Positions 57,068 to 63,832 of a DNA stretch of 63,832 nt are shown piece by piece. The position numbers and the translations under genes were made by a program. The first letter of the stretch is position 1, and every line of letters begins with the position of its first letter. Source of the DNA: Candidatus Methanomethylophilaceae archaeon (GTDB lineage Archaea > Thermoplasmatota > Thermoplasmata > Methanomassiliicoccales > Methanomethylophilaceae); NCBI GenBank assembly GCA_017524805.1, contig JAFXUX010000003.1, positions 1-63,832 on the forward strand, given 5' to 3'. The notes under the pieces were generated by a model, which saw only the letters and a program-made list of their open reading frames with translations, ran no database searches and was not told where the DNA came from.

Positions 57068-57933
57068 AATATGGCCCCCTGAGAATAGTGGACACCGTTC
57101 TCTGTTATCCTGGCGGAGGCGCGGCGGGTCGCCCAGCATCCGATGTTGACGGCAACTGGAAGGCTGGCCGTGTGGCAGTAAGCTTTCTTCGCCTTCACCG
57201 CGAACGACGTCGTCGATCCGCCCAATCCCATCGGCCCGAGACCGGAGGAATTGAGCGCCGTGAACAGATCCTCCTCCAGCTTCGCCAGATCCGGGTCTGG
57301 ATTCTCCGAATCTATCGGAGCGAGAAGAGCCTCCTTGGCCATCTCCACGCATCTGTCGGATGTCCCGCCTATGCCGACTCCGACTATGGTCGGGGGGCAG
57401 GGCCTTCCGCCCGCGTCGAGAACGGCGTCGATGACGAATCTTTTCACGCCTTCGATCCCATCGGAGGGGTTCAGCATCGCCAGGCGGGTCATGTTCTCCG
57501 AGCCGGCCCCTTTCGGGAGGACGGTGATCTCGGTGAACTCGTCGTCGGTCGGCATGTAATGGATTATGGGCATGCCCAGCCCGAGATTGTCGCCGCTGTT
57601 CTCGCGGGTGATGGGATCGACAGCGTTGGGCCTCAGCGGGATCGACTTGGTCGCCCTCCGCACCCCGTTGGCAATGTCCTTGGCTATCGAGGAATCGAAC
57701 TTCCCTCTGACATAGAACACCGGAATCCCGGTGTCCTGGCACATGGGAAGCCCCAGATGCTCGGCTTTCTTAGCGTTCTCCATTATGGCGCCGAGCTGAA
57801 TGCTGGCTATCTCCCCAGATTCCCATCCGGCGGCGGCTTCGAGCGCCCAGCCGATGTCCATCGGGAGCTTTGTGTTGGCCAAGCGGAGAAGGTTGACGAC
57901 GACGTCCTCCACCGGCTCTGGCAGTCTCATCAT
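57064..57933 (-). CDS. fumarate hydratase class I, alpha subunit
   Basis: 289 residues, the Fe-S subunit. The three cluster cysteines are in PMCQDTGIPVF, GGRPCPPTIVGVGIGG and VNIGCWATRR. An additional motif is GPMGLGGSTTSFAVK. It works with the beta subunit encoded directly downstream. An alternative ATG lies three bases further in. Confidence 0.94.
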   Translation of the reverse strand: MMRLPEPVEDVVVNLLRLANTKLPMDIGWALEAAAGWESGEIASIQLGAIMENAKKAEHLGLPMCQDTGIPVFYVRGKFDSSIAKDIANGVRRATKSIPLRPNAVDPITRENSGDNLGLGMPIIHYMPTDDEFTEITVLPKGAGSENMTRLAMLNPSDGIEGVKRFVIDAVLDAGGRPCPPTIVGVGIGGTSDRCVEMAKEALLAPIDSENPDPDLAKLEEDLFTALNSSGLGPMGLGGSTTSFAVKAKKAYCHTASLPVAVNIGCWATRRASARITENGVHYSQGAIL

Positions 57934-57969
57934 GCCCCTTGGATAGGAGGACGCCGTTAAAAACTGTGC

Positions 57970-58998
57970 TCACGGGACCAGATAAAGCACGTCGTCTATG
58001 GGCACCACATGCACCGTGTCCGGGGCTTCATATCCCTCCGGGACCTTCAGATCCACGGCGGAATAATTGTCGGGATGCATGATCTGAATCTCGCGCCCGG
58101 AACGGCTTATGACCGTCGCTTCCTTGAGATTCCCGGCTTTCTCGTACAGCTTCAGCGATGGGATGTCCGCCTTCCTGACCGCTTTCTCCCTGAAATCGAA
58201 GAGGTCCAACGCACGGCCGCCGTAAGACGATATGCGAAGCAGCTTGCAGTATCTCCCTCCGGAGATCACCACGTCGCCCACATGGTATTCCGGCAGGCGC
58301 ACAAGGTATGTCAGGCGGTACATGTCCTGGCCGTCGGCGGTCTGCCCCACCAGCTTCGGGGATTCCTTGGTCTCGGCGCAATAGGTTTCTCCCAGCTCTT
58401 TCATCAGGGATTTCCCCAGGGATATGGATGATAGGTAGACGTCGACGCCTCCCGTGACCAGCTCCGTCTTGGTTATGAAAAGCTGCTTGTTGTTCTCCGC
58501 CTGCTTGGCCACCGACTTCTCCACCGCGGTCAGAACCTCGTTCCTCAGCTCCGGGCTGAGATCTTTGGAGCCTGCCCTGATCTGGAGTATCGAAGTGTAA
58601 TAGCTTCCGAGCTTCCTGGAGCAGGGCTTGCACACGCCTTTCTTGATGCGGACTATGACGGATGCCGTGTCGGTCGTCACGTAGCCCATTATGTCGAGCA
58701 CGGATTGCAGCGTCACTTCGTACACGAAAGGATCCTTCTTGGACACAAGGATGTCCCCGTCCACGACTTCCGCGCCCTCTATTATCCTTATGGCGCTCTG
58801 GGCTGCTTTGGCGACGGCGTCCTCTACCTTCATCCCGTACCATCTTTCGTTGAAGCAGAACTCCCCGCAGTTCGCGCAGACCTTCAGGTCCACGTGGTGC
58901 GGCATCGTCGACAGCTTCCTTCCGTCGAGCCAGCAGCTTACGCACATGCCCTCGAGAGATTCCGCGCAATCGCGGCCGCATTTCACGCAGAAATTCAC
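57970..58998 (-). CDS. nmd3: NMD3-family ribosome assembly protein
   Basis: 342 residues, starting at GTG 58998, which overlaps the DUF424 stop. Three zinc-type cysteine pairs open the protein (CVKCGRDC, CVSCW, CANCGEFC), followed by CKPCSRK, as in eukaryotic NMD3 and its archaeal counterparts. A central domain and an OB-fold-like end follow (VGDVVISGGRYCKLLRI). In eukaryotes NMD3 binds the late 60S subunit; in archaea it probably acts in large-subunit assembly. It clusters with DUF424 and MCM. Confidence 0.93.
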   Translation of the reverse strand: MNFCVKCGRDCAESLEGMCVSCWLDGRKLSTMPHHVDLKVCANCGEFCFNERWYGMKVEDAVAKAAQSAIRIIEGAEVVDGDILVSKKDPFVYEVTLQSVLDIMGYVTTDTASVIVRIKKGVCKPCSRKLGSYYTSILQIRAGSKDLSPELRNEVLTAVEKSVAKQAENNKQLFITKTELVTGGVDVYLSSISLGKSLMKELGETYCAETKESPKLVGQTADGQDMYRLTYLVRLPEYHVGDVVISGGRYCKLLRISSYGGRALDLFDFREKAVRKADIPSLKLYEKAGNLKEATVISRSGREIQIMHPDNYSAVDLKVPEGYEAPDTVHVVPIDDVLYLVP

Positions 58999-59273
58999 AT
59001 CATCACGACCATCAGATATTTGACGCCGCAGATCTCGAACGCTTGGTCCGAAGTTGCGTACCCTTCCCTGACCGCCAATTCCACGGCGCGGTTGCCTATC
59101 AGATTCATGGAACCGGCCGATCTCATCCATTCGGCCAGCTCATTCTCTTCGATGGCCGCGCCGCTGTAGAAGGCTTCGCTGACCGCGATCCTGCGGCCCC
59201 CTTCCTTCAGGGACCTGCCAAGAAGCTCGTCGTCGCACGCGGCGAGGATCGTGTCCCCGCCCATCATATGCAT
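58995..59273 (-). CDS. DUF424-family archaeal protein
   Basis: 92 residues: ILAACDDELLGRSLKEGG, then AVSEAFYSG and SMNLIGNRAVELAVREGY. This fits DUF424, a small archaeal family usually next to translation or ribosome genes. It overlaps the nmd3 start by four bases and lies 21 bases after mcm. Confidence 0.85.
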   Translation of the reverse strand: MHMMGGDTILAACDDELLGRSLKEGGRRIAVSEAFYSGAAIEENELAEWMRSAGSMNLIGNRAVELAVREGYATSDQAFEICGVKYLMVVMM

Positions 59274-59294
59274 CCTTGCGTACGTATTATCCCC

Positions 59295-61382
59295 TCAGGC
59301 AATTTTGAATTCCTTGGTCCCGAAGATCTCGCCTGCGTCATGGAGCTGCTTGACGATCTTCTCCACTTCGCTGGGCGACAGCCCCTCGTGCCCGCACTTG
59401 GCGACGATGTCCTCCAGGACGATGCCGGCCTCGCCCGCGGATTTGATTATGCGCTTGACGATGCCTCTCTTGTCCAGCTTGACCTTGTTCTTGTCGGTGT
59501 CGACTATGCCCATGTCGAAAGACCCGTCCTCGGTCCCGGCGATGCCCCTCAGATAATGCTCGACGAGATCTACCGCACGGTTCGCGTCCAGGTCGGTCAC
59601 TTTGTTGCTCAGCCTCATCTTGGCGGACGCCTCCGAAAGGCGCACGAAAGCCTCCAGCTGCCTGGCGGTTATCGGCACGGAATCCTCCTTGGCGGTCTTC
59701 CTGATCTGAAGGTAGCTGTCCTCTATGATTTTGTACGCGTCCTCGGTCATCACCGGCACGATGCGCTTGGAATACGCGACATATTTCCTCAGGATCTCGA
59801 CGTCATAGATCGGCTTGATGTTGTTGGTCCTCTCGATGATGCCTGCGATGTCAACCCCCTCTATGCGGGAGTCCTCCGAGATCTGGCGGGCCTGACCGCG
59901 CTGATGGGCAGACAGGATGTGCTCAGTGATCTTCTTGTCTCTGGTGACTTCCGGCTTGTCCCTGAGGACGAATATGAGATCGAAACGGGACATGAGCGCC
60001 GGAGGCAGATTGATCTGGTCGTAAATGGAGGCACCCTCGTCGAACCTCCCGAATTTCGGGTTGGCCGCGGCCAGCATCGAGCACCTGCACTGCAGAGTCG
60101 CTGTGATTCCTGCCTTAGCCACAGAAATCTTCTGGGATTCCATTGCTTCGTGGAGGGACGAACGGTCCTGGTCGGTCATCTTGTCCAGCTCATCGATGCA
60201 TGCCAGACCTTTGTCCGCGAGGACCAGCGCACCGGCCTCCAGTGTCCATCTCCCGTCGCCGAAATCGTCTCTCACGGCCGCCGCGGTCAGACCCGCCGCA
60301 GAAGCGGATTTCCCTGAGGCGTAGATCCCTCTGGGCGCGAGCATGCTCATATATCTGAGAAGCTGGGACTTGGCGACACCGGGGTCCCCTATCAAAAGAA
60401 TGTGCATGTCACCCCTGATCACGGTCCCGTCGTCCAAAGTCTTGTGGGAACCACCGAACAGCTGCAAGGCGATCGCGCCCTTGACCTCCTCCAAGCCGTT
60501 GATCGTCGGCGAGATGGACTGGACGATGTTGTTGAAGAGATCCTTGTCCCTGGACATCTCCATTATCCTCTCCTCATCCTCCGCGGTTATCTGGATCTCA
60601 TCGTATTCGTGCTGCTCGAATTCCACCGCGAGCACATCGAGGAATGTATCGAAAACTGTCGTCTTGTCCCTGTCAGACTTCTCGACCGCCCTCAGAATCC
60701 CGACCAGCGTGATGCGGTTCCCTGCCGTGACCTGCCCGGCGATGTCGTCCTCGACGTATCCGGTTATCCTTTCGGGTTGGGCGCCGCCTCTGAGTCCCTC
60801 CGGGCTCTCCTGGATCTCTATCTTCTGTGTGTCGGTGTATACGGACGCGTTCTGGTCCAGGATGAACCTGACCGCCTGCTTGTTGCATCCGCCCTCGGGG
60901 TTGGAGCACATCACAGGCTCCCTCAGGATCATGCCGGTCTCCTCGACCCATGTCTCCGCCCCGCATCTGGCGCATCTGAACAGCGCGTGGGTCAGGCGCG
61001 GCTTCACGGCCGTGACTTTCCTGGCCAAGCCTTCGACGGCAACCAATTTGAGGAGATGCTCCGACCTGAGATTCCTGATCTCCACGGTGGCGTCGCGGGG
61101 GAGATTGCGTATCCTGACGTTGATGACATCCCCCGGGCGGTTGACGTTGGGCACCAGGGACATGACGGTCTTCCTGGCCAGGCTGAGGCATCTGTCAGGG
61201 TAATCGAGCATGAACATGGCGAAATCCACGTTGTACGCGTTTATGTCGGCGTAATCGACGTTCAGGCTCTTGGGATCCGGATATTTGTTTGCTATCTCCG
61301 CGATGGCTATGCGGTATTCGTCCTTGGAGAAGACCTCCGACCATGCCAGCTCTATCTCGCTGTCCTGGAAATTCATAGCCAT
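59295..61382 (-). CDS. mcm: replicative helicase MCM
   Basis: 695 residues, a standard archaeal MCM. The N-terminal domain has a zinc motif (CARCG then CSNPEGGC). The AAA core has Walker A GDPGVAKSQ, Walker B ACIDELDKM, sensor AANPKFGRF and the arginine finger SRFDLIF. A C-terminal winged helix closes the protein (LEDIVAKCGHEGLSPSEVEKI). It unwinds DNA at the fork as a hexamer. The ATG at 61382 follows the stop of the small upstream gene by two bases. Confidence 0.97.
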   Translation of the reverse strand: MAMNFQDSEIELAWSEVFSKDEYRIAIAEIANKYPDPKSLNVDYADINAYNVDFAMFMLDYPDRCLSLARKTVMSLVPNVNRPGDVINVRIRNLPRDATVEIRNLRSEHLLKLVAVEGLARKVTAVKPRLTHALFRCARCGAETWVEETGMILREPVMCSNPEGGCNKQAVRFILDQNASVYTDTQKIEIQESPEGLRGGAQPERITGYVEDDIAGQVTAGNRITLVGILRAVEKSDRDKTTVFDTFLDVLAVEFEQHEYDEIQITAEDEERIMEMSRDKDLFNNIVQSISPTINGLEEVKGAIALQLFGGSHKTLDDGTVIRGDMHILLIGDPGVAKSQLLRYMSMLAPRGIYASGKSASAAGLTAAAVRDDFGDGRWTLEAGALVLADKGLACIDELDKMTDQDRSSLHEAMESQKISVAKAGITATLQCRCSMLAAANPKFGRFDEGASIYDQINLPPALMSRFDLIFVLRDKPEVTRDKKITEHILSAHQRGQARQISEDSRIEGVDIAGIIERTNNIKPIYDVEILRKYVAYSKRIVPVMTEDAYKIIEDSYLQIRKTAKEDSVPITARQLEAFVRLSEASAKMRLSNKVTDLDANRAVDLVEHYLRGIAGTEDGSFDMGIVDTDKNKVKLDKRGIVKRIIKSAGEAGIVLEDIVAKCGHEGLSPSEVEKIVKQLHDAGEIFGTKEFKIA

Positions 61383-61384
61383 GC

Positions 61385-61618
61385 TCAGACCTCCTGGGAA
61401 CGGCATTCCTCATCCGCCCACCATATCCATCCGCCGCGTTCCATGGATATCGCCCCTTTGATACGGCCTTCCCTGCGGTATTTCGAGAGGGTCTTAGCCA
61501 AATCGTCGGGACACCTGTAACTGAACAGATGCTCGAGCCTATCGGTGGCTTCTCTGGTCGTCAGCATATCGTTTCCCAGAGCCTCCCATATCATCCGCAA
61601 AAGGTCGTCCTCCGCCAT
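61385..61618 (-). CDS. small winged-helix-like protein upstream of mcm
   Basis: 77 residues: MAEDDLLRMIWEALGNDMLT, then TDRLEHLFSYRCPDDLAKTLSK, and an end rich in Trp and acidic residues (GGWIWWADEEC). It looks like a single winged helix. Its coupling to mcm suggests a replication-linked role; that is inference only. Confidence 0.7.
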   Translation of the reverse strand: MAEDDLLRMIWEALGNDMLTTREATDRLEHLFSYRCPDDLAKTLSKYRREGRIKGAISMERGGWIWWADEECRSQEV

Positions 61619-61743
61619 ATGTCAGGTCATTAACCAAAGGAAGTATAAATCCAGTCGCTACGGTTTCGTTACACCGTCAAATCCGATCGAAAAACGCGGA
61701 GACGATTGTGAAAGCATATATTGCAGGCAACAAATGAGCAGGC

Positions 61744-62742
61744 GTGTATGGGTCCGGGGAACGCGCTGGCGCCTTGGCGGCTCTTGCCGCGGGTATTATA
61801 TGGGGATTTCTGGGCCCTTTCGTTCGCGGATGCGCTTCCATCGGCATCACGCCCATGCAAATGACCTGCCTGCGCTACATTATCGTGGCGCTCATCATGG
61901 CGCCCATAATGTGGCACGGATTCCGCGGAAAACCGACCCCATCGCGGAGATCCGCCATTCTGATCGCGATCATGGCCATAATCGGCATATCCGCGAATTC
62001 CACGCTGTATTTCGAGTCGATGACTCTGATTTCGCTGTCGATGTCTACGGTGCTTCAATACCTAGCCCCGTTCATCGTCGTCGCAGTATCCGTTCCGCTG
62101 TTCGGCGAGAGCCTCACCAAAACGAAAGCCGCCGCCGTCATCGTGGCGTTCCTGGGATGCGTCCTGTGCGCGAATCTCATATCGGACCCGGGATCGATGG
62201 ATCCCATCGGAATCTTGTGCGGAGCCGTGTCTGGATTCTGCTTCGCAACGTACACGATATGCTCCAAAGATCTGTCGGAGAACGGAGTATCTGCGACGGA
62301 GATCCTGTTCTACGGCTCTCTGGTTGCGATAGCCGGTTTGGCGCCTTTCTGCGACCTCCCGTCCGCCTTCTCCACCGTATCGGCCGACCTCGGCAACCTG
62401 GCCCTGATAGTTGCCCTCGGAATTTTCATGACCCTGCTGCCTTTCGCGCTGTTCAACTGGTCGCTGAAAAGAATAGAAGCCGGAAAAACATCGGTGATAA
62501 CTTTCGCCGAACCCATGACCGCGACCGCACTCGGCCTGATCCTTTACGGCGAAGACATAACCCTTGAGACCGCGGCGGGGCTGGCGATGATACTGATCGC
62601 GCTGATGCTCGTGGGCAGGGAGAAATCCAAAGATAGCCTCGTTCGCCGATCACAGAACGGATATATTCTTCCTGGATGGCGACGACTTCGGAGCTGTCCT
62701 TGGCTTTGGAGTAATCCTCTAGCATGGCTCCGTTCAGCCTGA
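61744..62742 (+). CDS. EamA/DMT-family transporter
   Basis: About 332 residues with ten hydrophobic helices in two repeats: AAGIIWGFLGPFVRG and CGAVSGFCFATYTICSKDLS open the halves, and FAEPMTATALGLILYGE is the typical late motif. The start is a GTG at 61744; no ATG fits this frame. The family-like part ends near LMLVGREKS. The last ~40 residues are Trp/Arg-rich and antisense to the converging Tsr3 gene, so a stop has probably been lost. Substrate unknown. Confidence 0.8.
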   Translation: MYGSGERAGALAALAAGIIWGFLGPFVRGCASIGITPMQMTCLRYIIVALIMAPIMWHGFRGKPTPSRRSAILIAIMAIIGISANSTLYFESMTLISLSMSTVLQYLAPFIVVAVSVPLFGESLTKTKAAAVIVAFLGCVLCANLISDPGSMDPIGILCGAVSGFCFATYTICSKDLSENGVSATEILFYGSLVAIAGLAPFCDLPSAFSTVSADLGNLALIVALGIFMTLLPFALFNWSLKRIEAGKTSVITFAEPMTATALGLILYGEDITLETAAGLAMILIALMLVGREKSKDSLVRRSQNGYILPGWRRLRSCPWLWSNPLAWLRSA

Positions 62743-63154
62743 GGAATTCCGGGGCCCAATTGAACCTCCCCAAAAAGGAATCGGCCTGCTCCTTCTCGCC
62801 GAGGATGTAAAGCGCCGCCATTACCGCCTCGGCGCTGTTGAGCTCCATGGGCCTCCCCCAATTGATAGGATTGGAAGCCAGAAGATAGGGCAGGGCGCGT
62901 TCCTCCACCCTTTTCAGACGCGGGAACTCGTCGATGTTGGTCCAAGTCAGGTCCATCACGACCAAACCGCGGCGGGCATGGGGCAAATCAGCCGGAGACA
63001 TAGCCCTCTCCGCGAACGGGGAGAGCACAATGGAACCCGGCGGTATGGCCCCGAGCGTCTTGGCCTCCTTGCCCAGCCCGAACTTCAGCATCCGCTTGAC
63101 GGTGCACTTTTTGGGGTCGCATTGGCATTTGTCGTAGATGATTACCGGTATCAT
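62453..63154 (-). CDS. tsr3: Tsr3-family rRNA aminocarboxypropyltransferase
   Basis: 233 residues, of which ~170 are family-like: IIYDKCQCDPKKCTVKRML, GSIVLSPFAERAMSPADL, VVMDLTWTN, LPYLLASNPINWGRPMELNSAEAVMAALYILG. Tsr3 transfers the aminocarboxypropyl group of SAM to a hypermodified uridine of small-subunit rRNA. The last ~55 residues are antisense to the EamA gene and not family-like. Its start overlaps the stop of the next gene (63151) by four bases. Confidence 0.9.
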   Translation of the reverse strand: MIPVIIYDKCQCDPKKCTVKRMLKFGLGKEAKTLGAIPPGSIVLSPFAERAMSPADLPHARRGLVVMDLTWTNIDEFPRLKRVEERALPYLLASNPINWGRPMELNSAEAVMAALYILGEKEQADSFLGRFNWAPEFLRLNGAMLEDYSKAKDSSEVVAIQEEYIRSVIGERGYLWISPCPRASARSVSSPAPPRSQGLCLRRKGSGRVRSRSWVRRKLSPMFFRLLFFSATS

Positions 63155-63630
63155 CGGCTGAGCTGCGCCTTCAAAACGTTTGGATCGCTCATGTTTGTTT
63201 TGACCCAGTTCCTGACCTCTTCCATGGACTTGTAATACTCGTCATAGAGTTCGGCGTCGTCGGTGGCGGCGAAATCGGGTCTGGCCCTCATATCGACCAG
63301 CATCTGCCTGCCCTGCCAGGGGGTCCTCGGAGCCCACTCCTCGTAAGTGGCCTTATCCATGTATACGACCGCATCGTACTCCTGGTCCTTCCTGAGATAT
63401 TCCTCGTCCTTGAAGTCCTTGGAGACCTGCCTCCTTATGTCCACCCCGTTCTGGTACAGGACGGAGATCATCTCGCAGTCGATCGCGTCTTTCTCGGGGC
63501 CTGCGCTGTAGACATCGTAAAGATCGGGGAACATCTCCCTGGCGAAATGCTCCGCGACCTGAGAGACGAAATCGTTCTTCCGATCGATGAACAGCACGCG
63601 CACCTTGGTCTGGGCCTGCTTCTTTGACAT
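63151..63630 (-). CDS. low-molecular-weight phosphatase-like protein, catalytic loop lost
   Basis: 159 residues from the ATG at 63630, with GGCGGT upstream. The fold matches low-molecular-weight tyrosine phosphatases and ArsC: VRVLFIDRKNDFVSQVAEHF at the N-terminus, then YSAGPEKDAID and YDAVVYMDKATYEEW. The CX5R signature is gone: the position of the nucleophilic Cys is Asp in FIDRKNDF. It is therefore probably non-catalytic. It is translationally coupled to tsr3. Confidence 0.75.
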   Translation of the reverse strand: MSKKQAQTKVRVLFIDRKNDFVSQVAEHFAREMFPDLYDVYSAGPEKDAIDCEMISVLYQNGVDIRRQVSKDFKDEEYLRKDQEYDAVVYMDKATYEEWAPRTPWQGRQMLVDMRARPDFAATDDAELYDEYYKSMEEVRNWVKTNMSDPNVLKAQLSR

Positions 63631-63718
63631 GATACCGCCTACTGCCGCTCCGATGCATCGGACCATAGATAACGATTGGCCCGTGACTGTGTCTGAATTT
63701 CTCGTTTTTGTAGGTATA

Positions 63719-63832
63719 TCATTCGGCCTTCTGGCCCTCTTTCGCAGTTTCGATGGCGCTTTGAGGGATGTATTGGGATGCGGGCAGCGTCTGCCTCTCG
63801 TCGGGCTTCTGGATCCTCAGCGCGCTGAGGAA
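63719..63832 (-). CDS. C-terminal end of an unidentified gene (runs off the window)
   Basis: The last 37 codons before a TGA at 63719 read FLSALRIQKPDERQTLPA, then a polar helix ending in AKEGQKAE. The frame is open to the window edge. There is too little for an assignment. Confidence 0.5.
   Translation of the reverse strand, partial: FLSALRIQKPDERQTLPASQYIPQSAIETAKEGQKAE

Overview
The window reads as a euryarchaeal chromosome segment, most likely from a host-associated methanogen of the order Methanomassiliicoccales (Thermoplasmatota). This is an inference. The supporting genes are archaeal MCM, NMD3, DUF424, DUF531, a Tsr3-like enzyme and an archaeal RlmE, next to bacterial-type gyrase and a methanogen-type HdrD. 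Every intact gene whose end I checked stops at TGA or TAA, never TAG. That fits a lineage that decodes TAG as pyrrolysine.

Layout: 1-8.5 kb holds a CAT-anticodon tRNA, a decayed integrase, an EamA transporter, iron/cobamide-type ABC operon A, an amber-interrupted ORF and an AAA/DUF4143 ATPase. 8.5-15.6 kb holds a large BspA-like surface protein, a winged-helix regulator and ABC operon B. 15.7-32 kb is a housekeeping block: HdrD, an Lhr helicase, a divergent metA / metY-cysK-Rrf2 cluster, RlmE with a FAH-family enzyme, two unrecognised proteins, a second AAA/DUF4143 gene bounded by 41-bp direct repeats, DUF169 and PurM. 32-40 kb carries ABC operon C and a heterodimeric ABC exporter. 40-48.6 kb carries tRNA-Phe, DUF531, an orphan CbiO, gyrA-gyrB, thiC and tRNA-Thr. 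48.6-63.8 kb carries an endonuclease IV-like protein, a 1787-residue Lhr-type helicase, two-subunit fumarase, NMD3-DUF424-MCM, an EamA transporter, Tsr3 and a phosphatase-like protein.

The most distinctive theme is a threefold-repeated uptake system. Each operon runs binding protein, FecCD permease, ATPase. Each binding protein is membrane-anchored and carries a two-repeat dockerin-like EF-hand module before the ligand-binding domain; in operon C two Big_2 domains precede it. Each operon also has a GC hairpin between the binding-protein and permease genes. The second theme is three short reading frames that stay open across a single in-frame TAG and end at TGA: candidates for pyrrolysine readthrough, or recent pseudogenes. 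A third is the 41-bp repeat-bounded ATPase gene.

All calls come from reading the sequence and from recalled family signatures. No database search was run.
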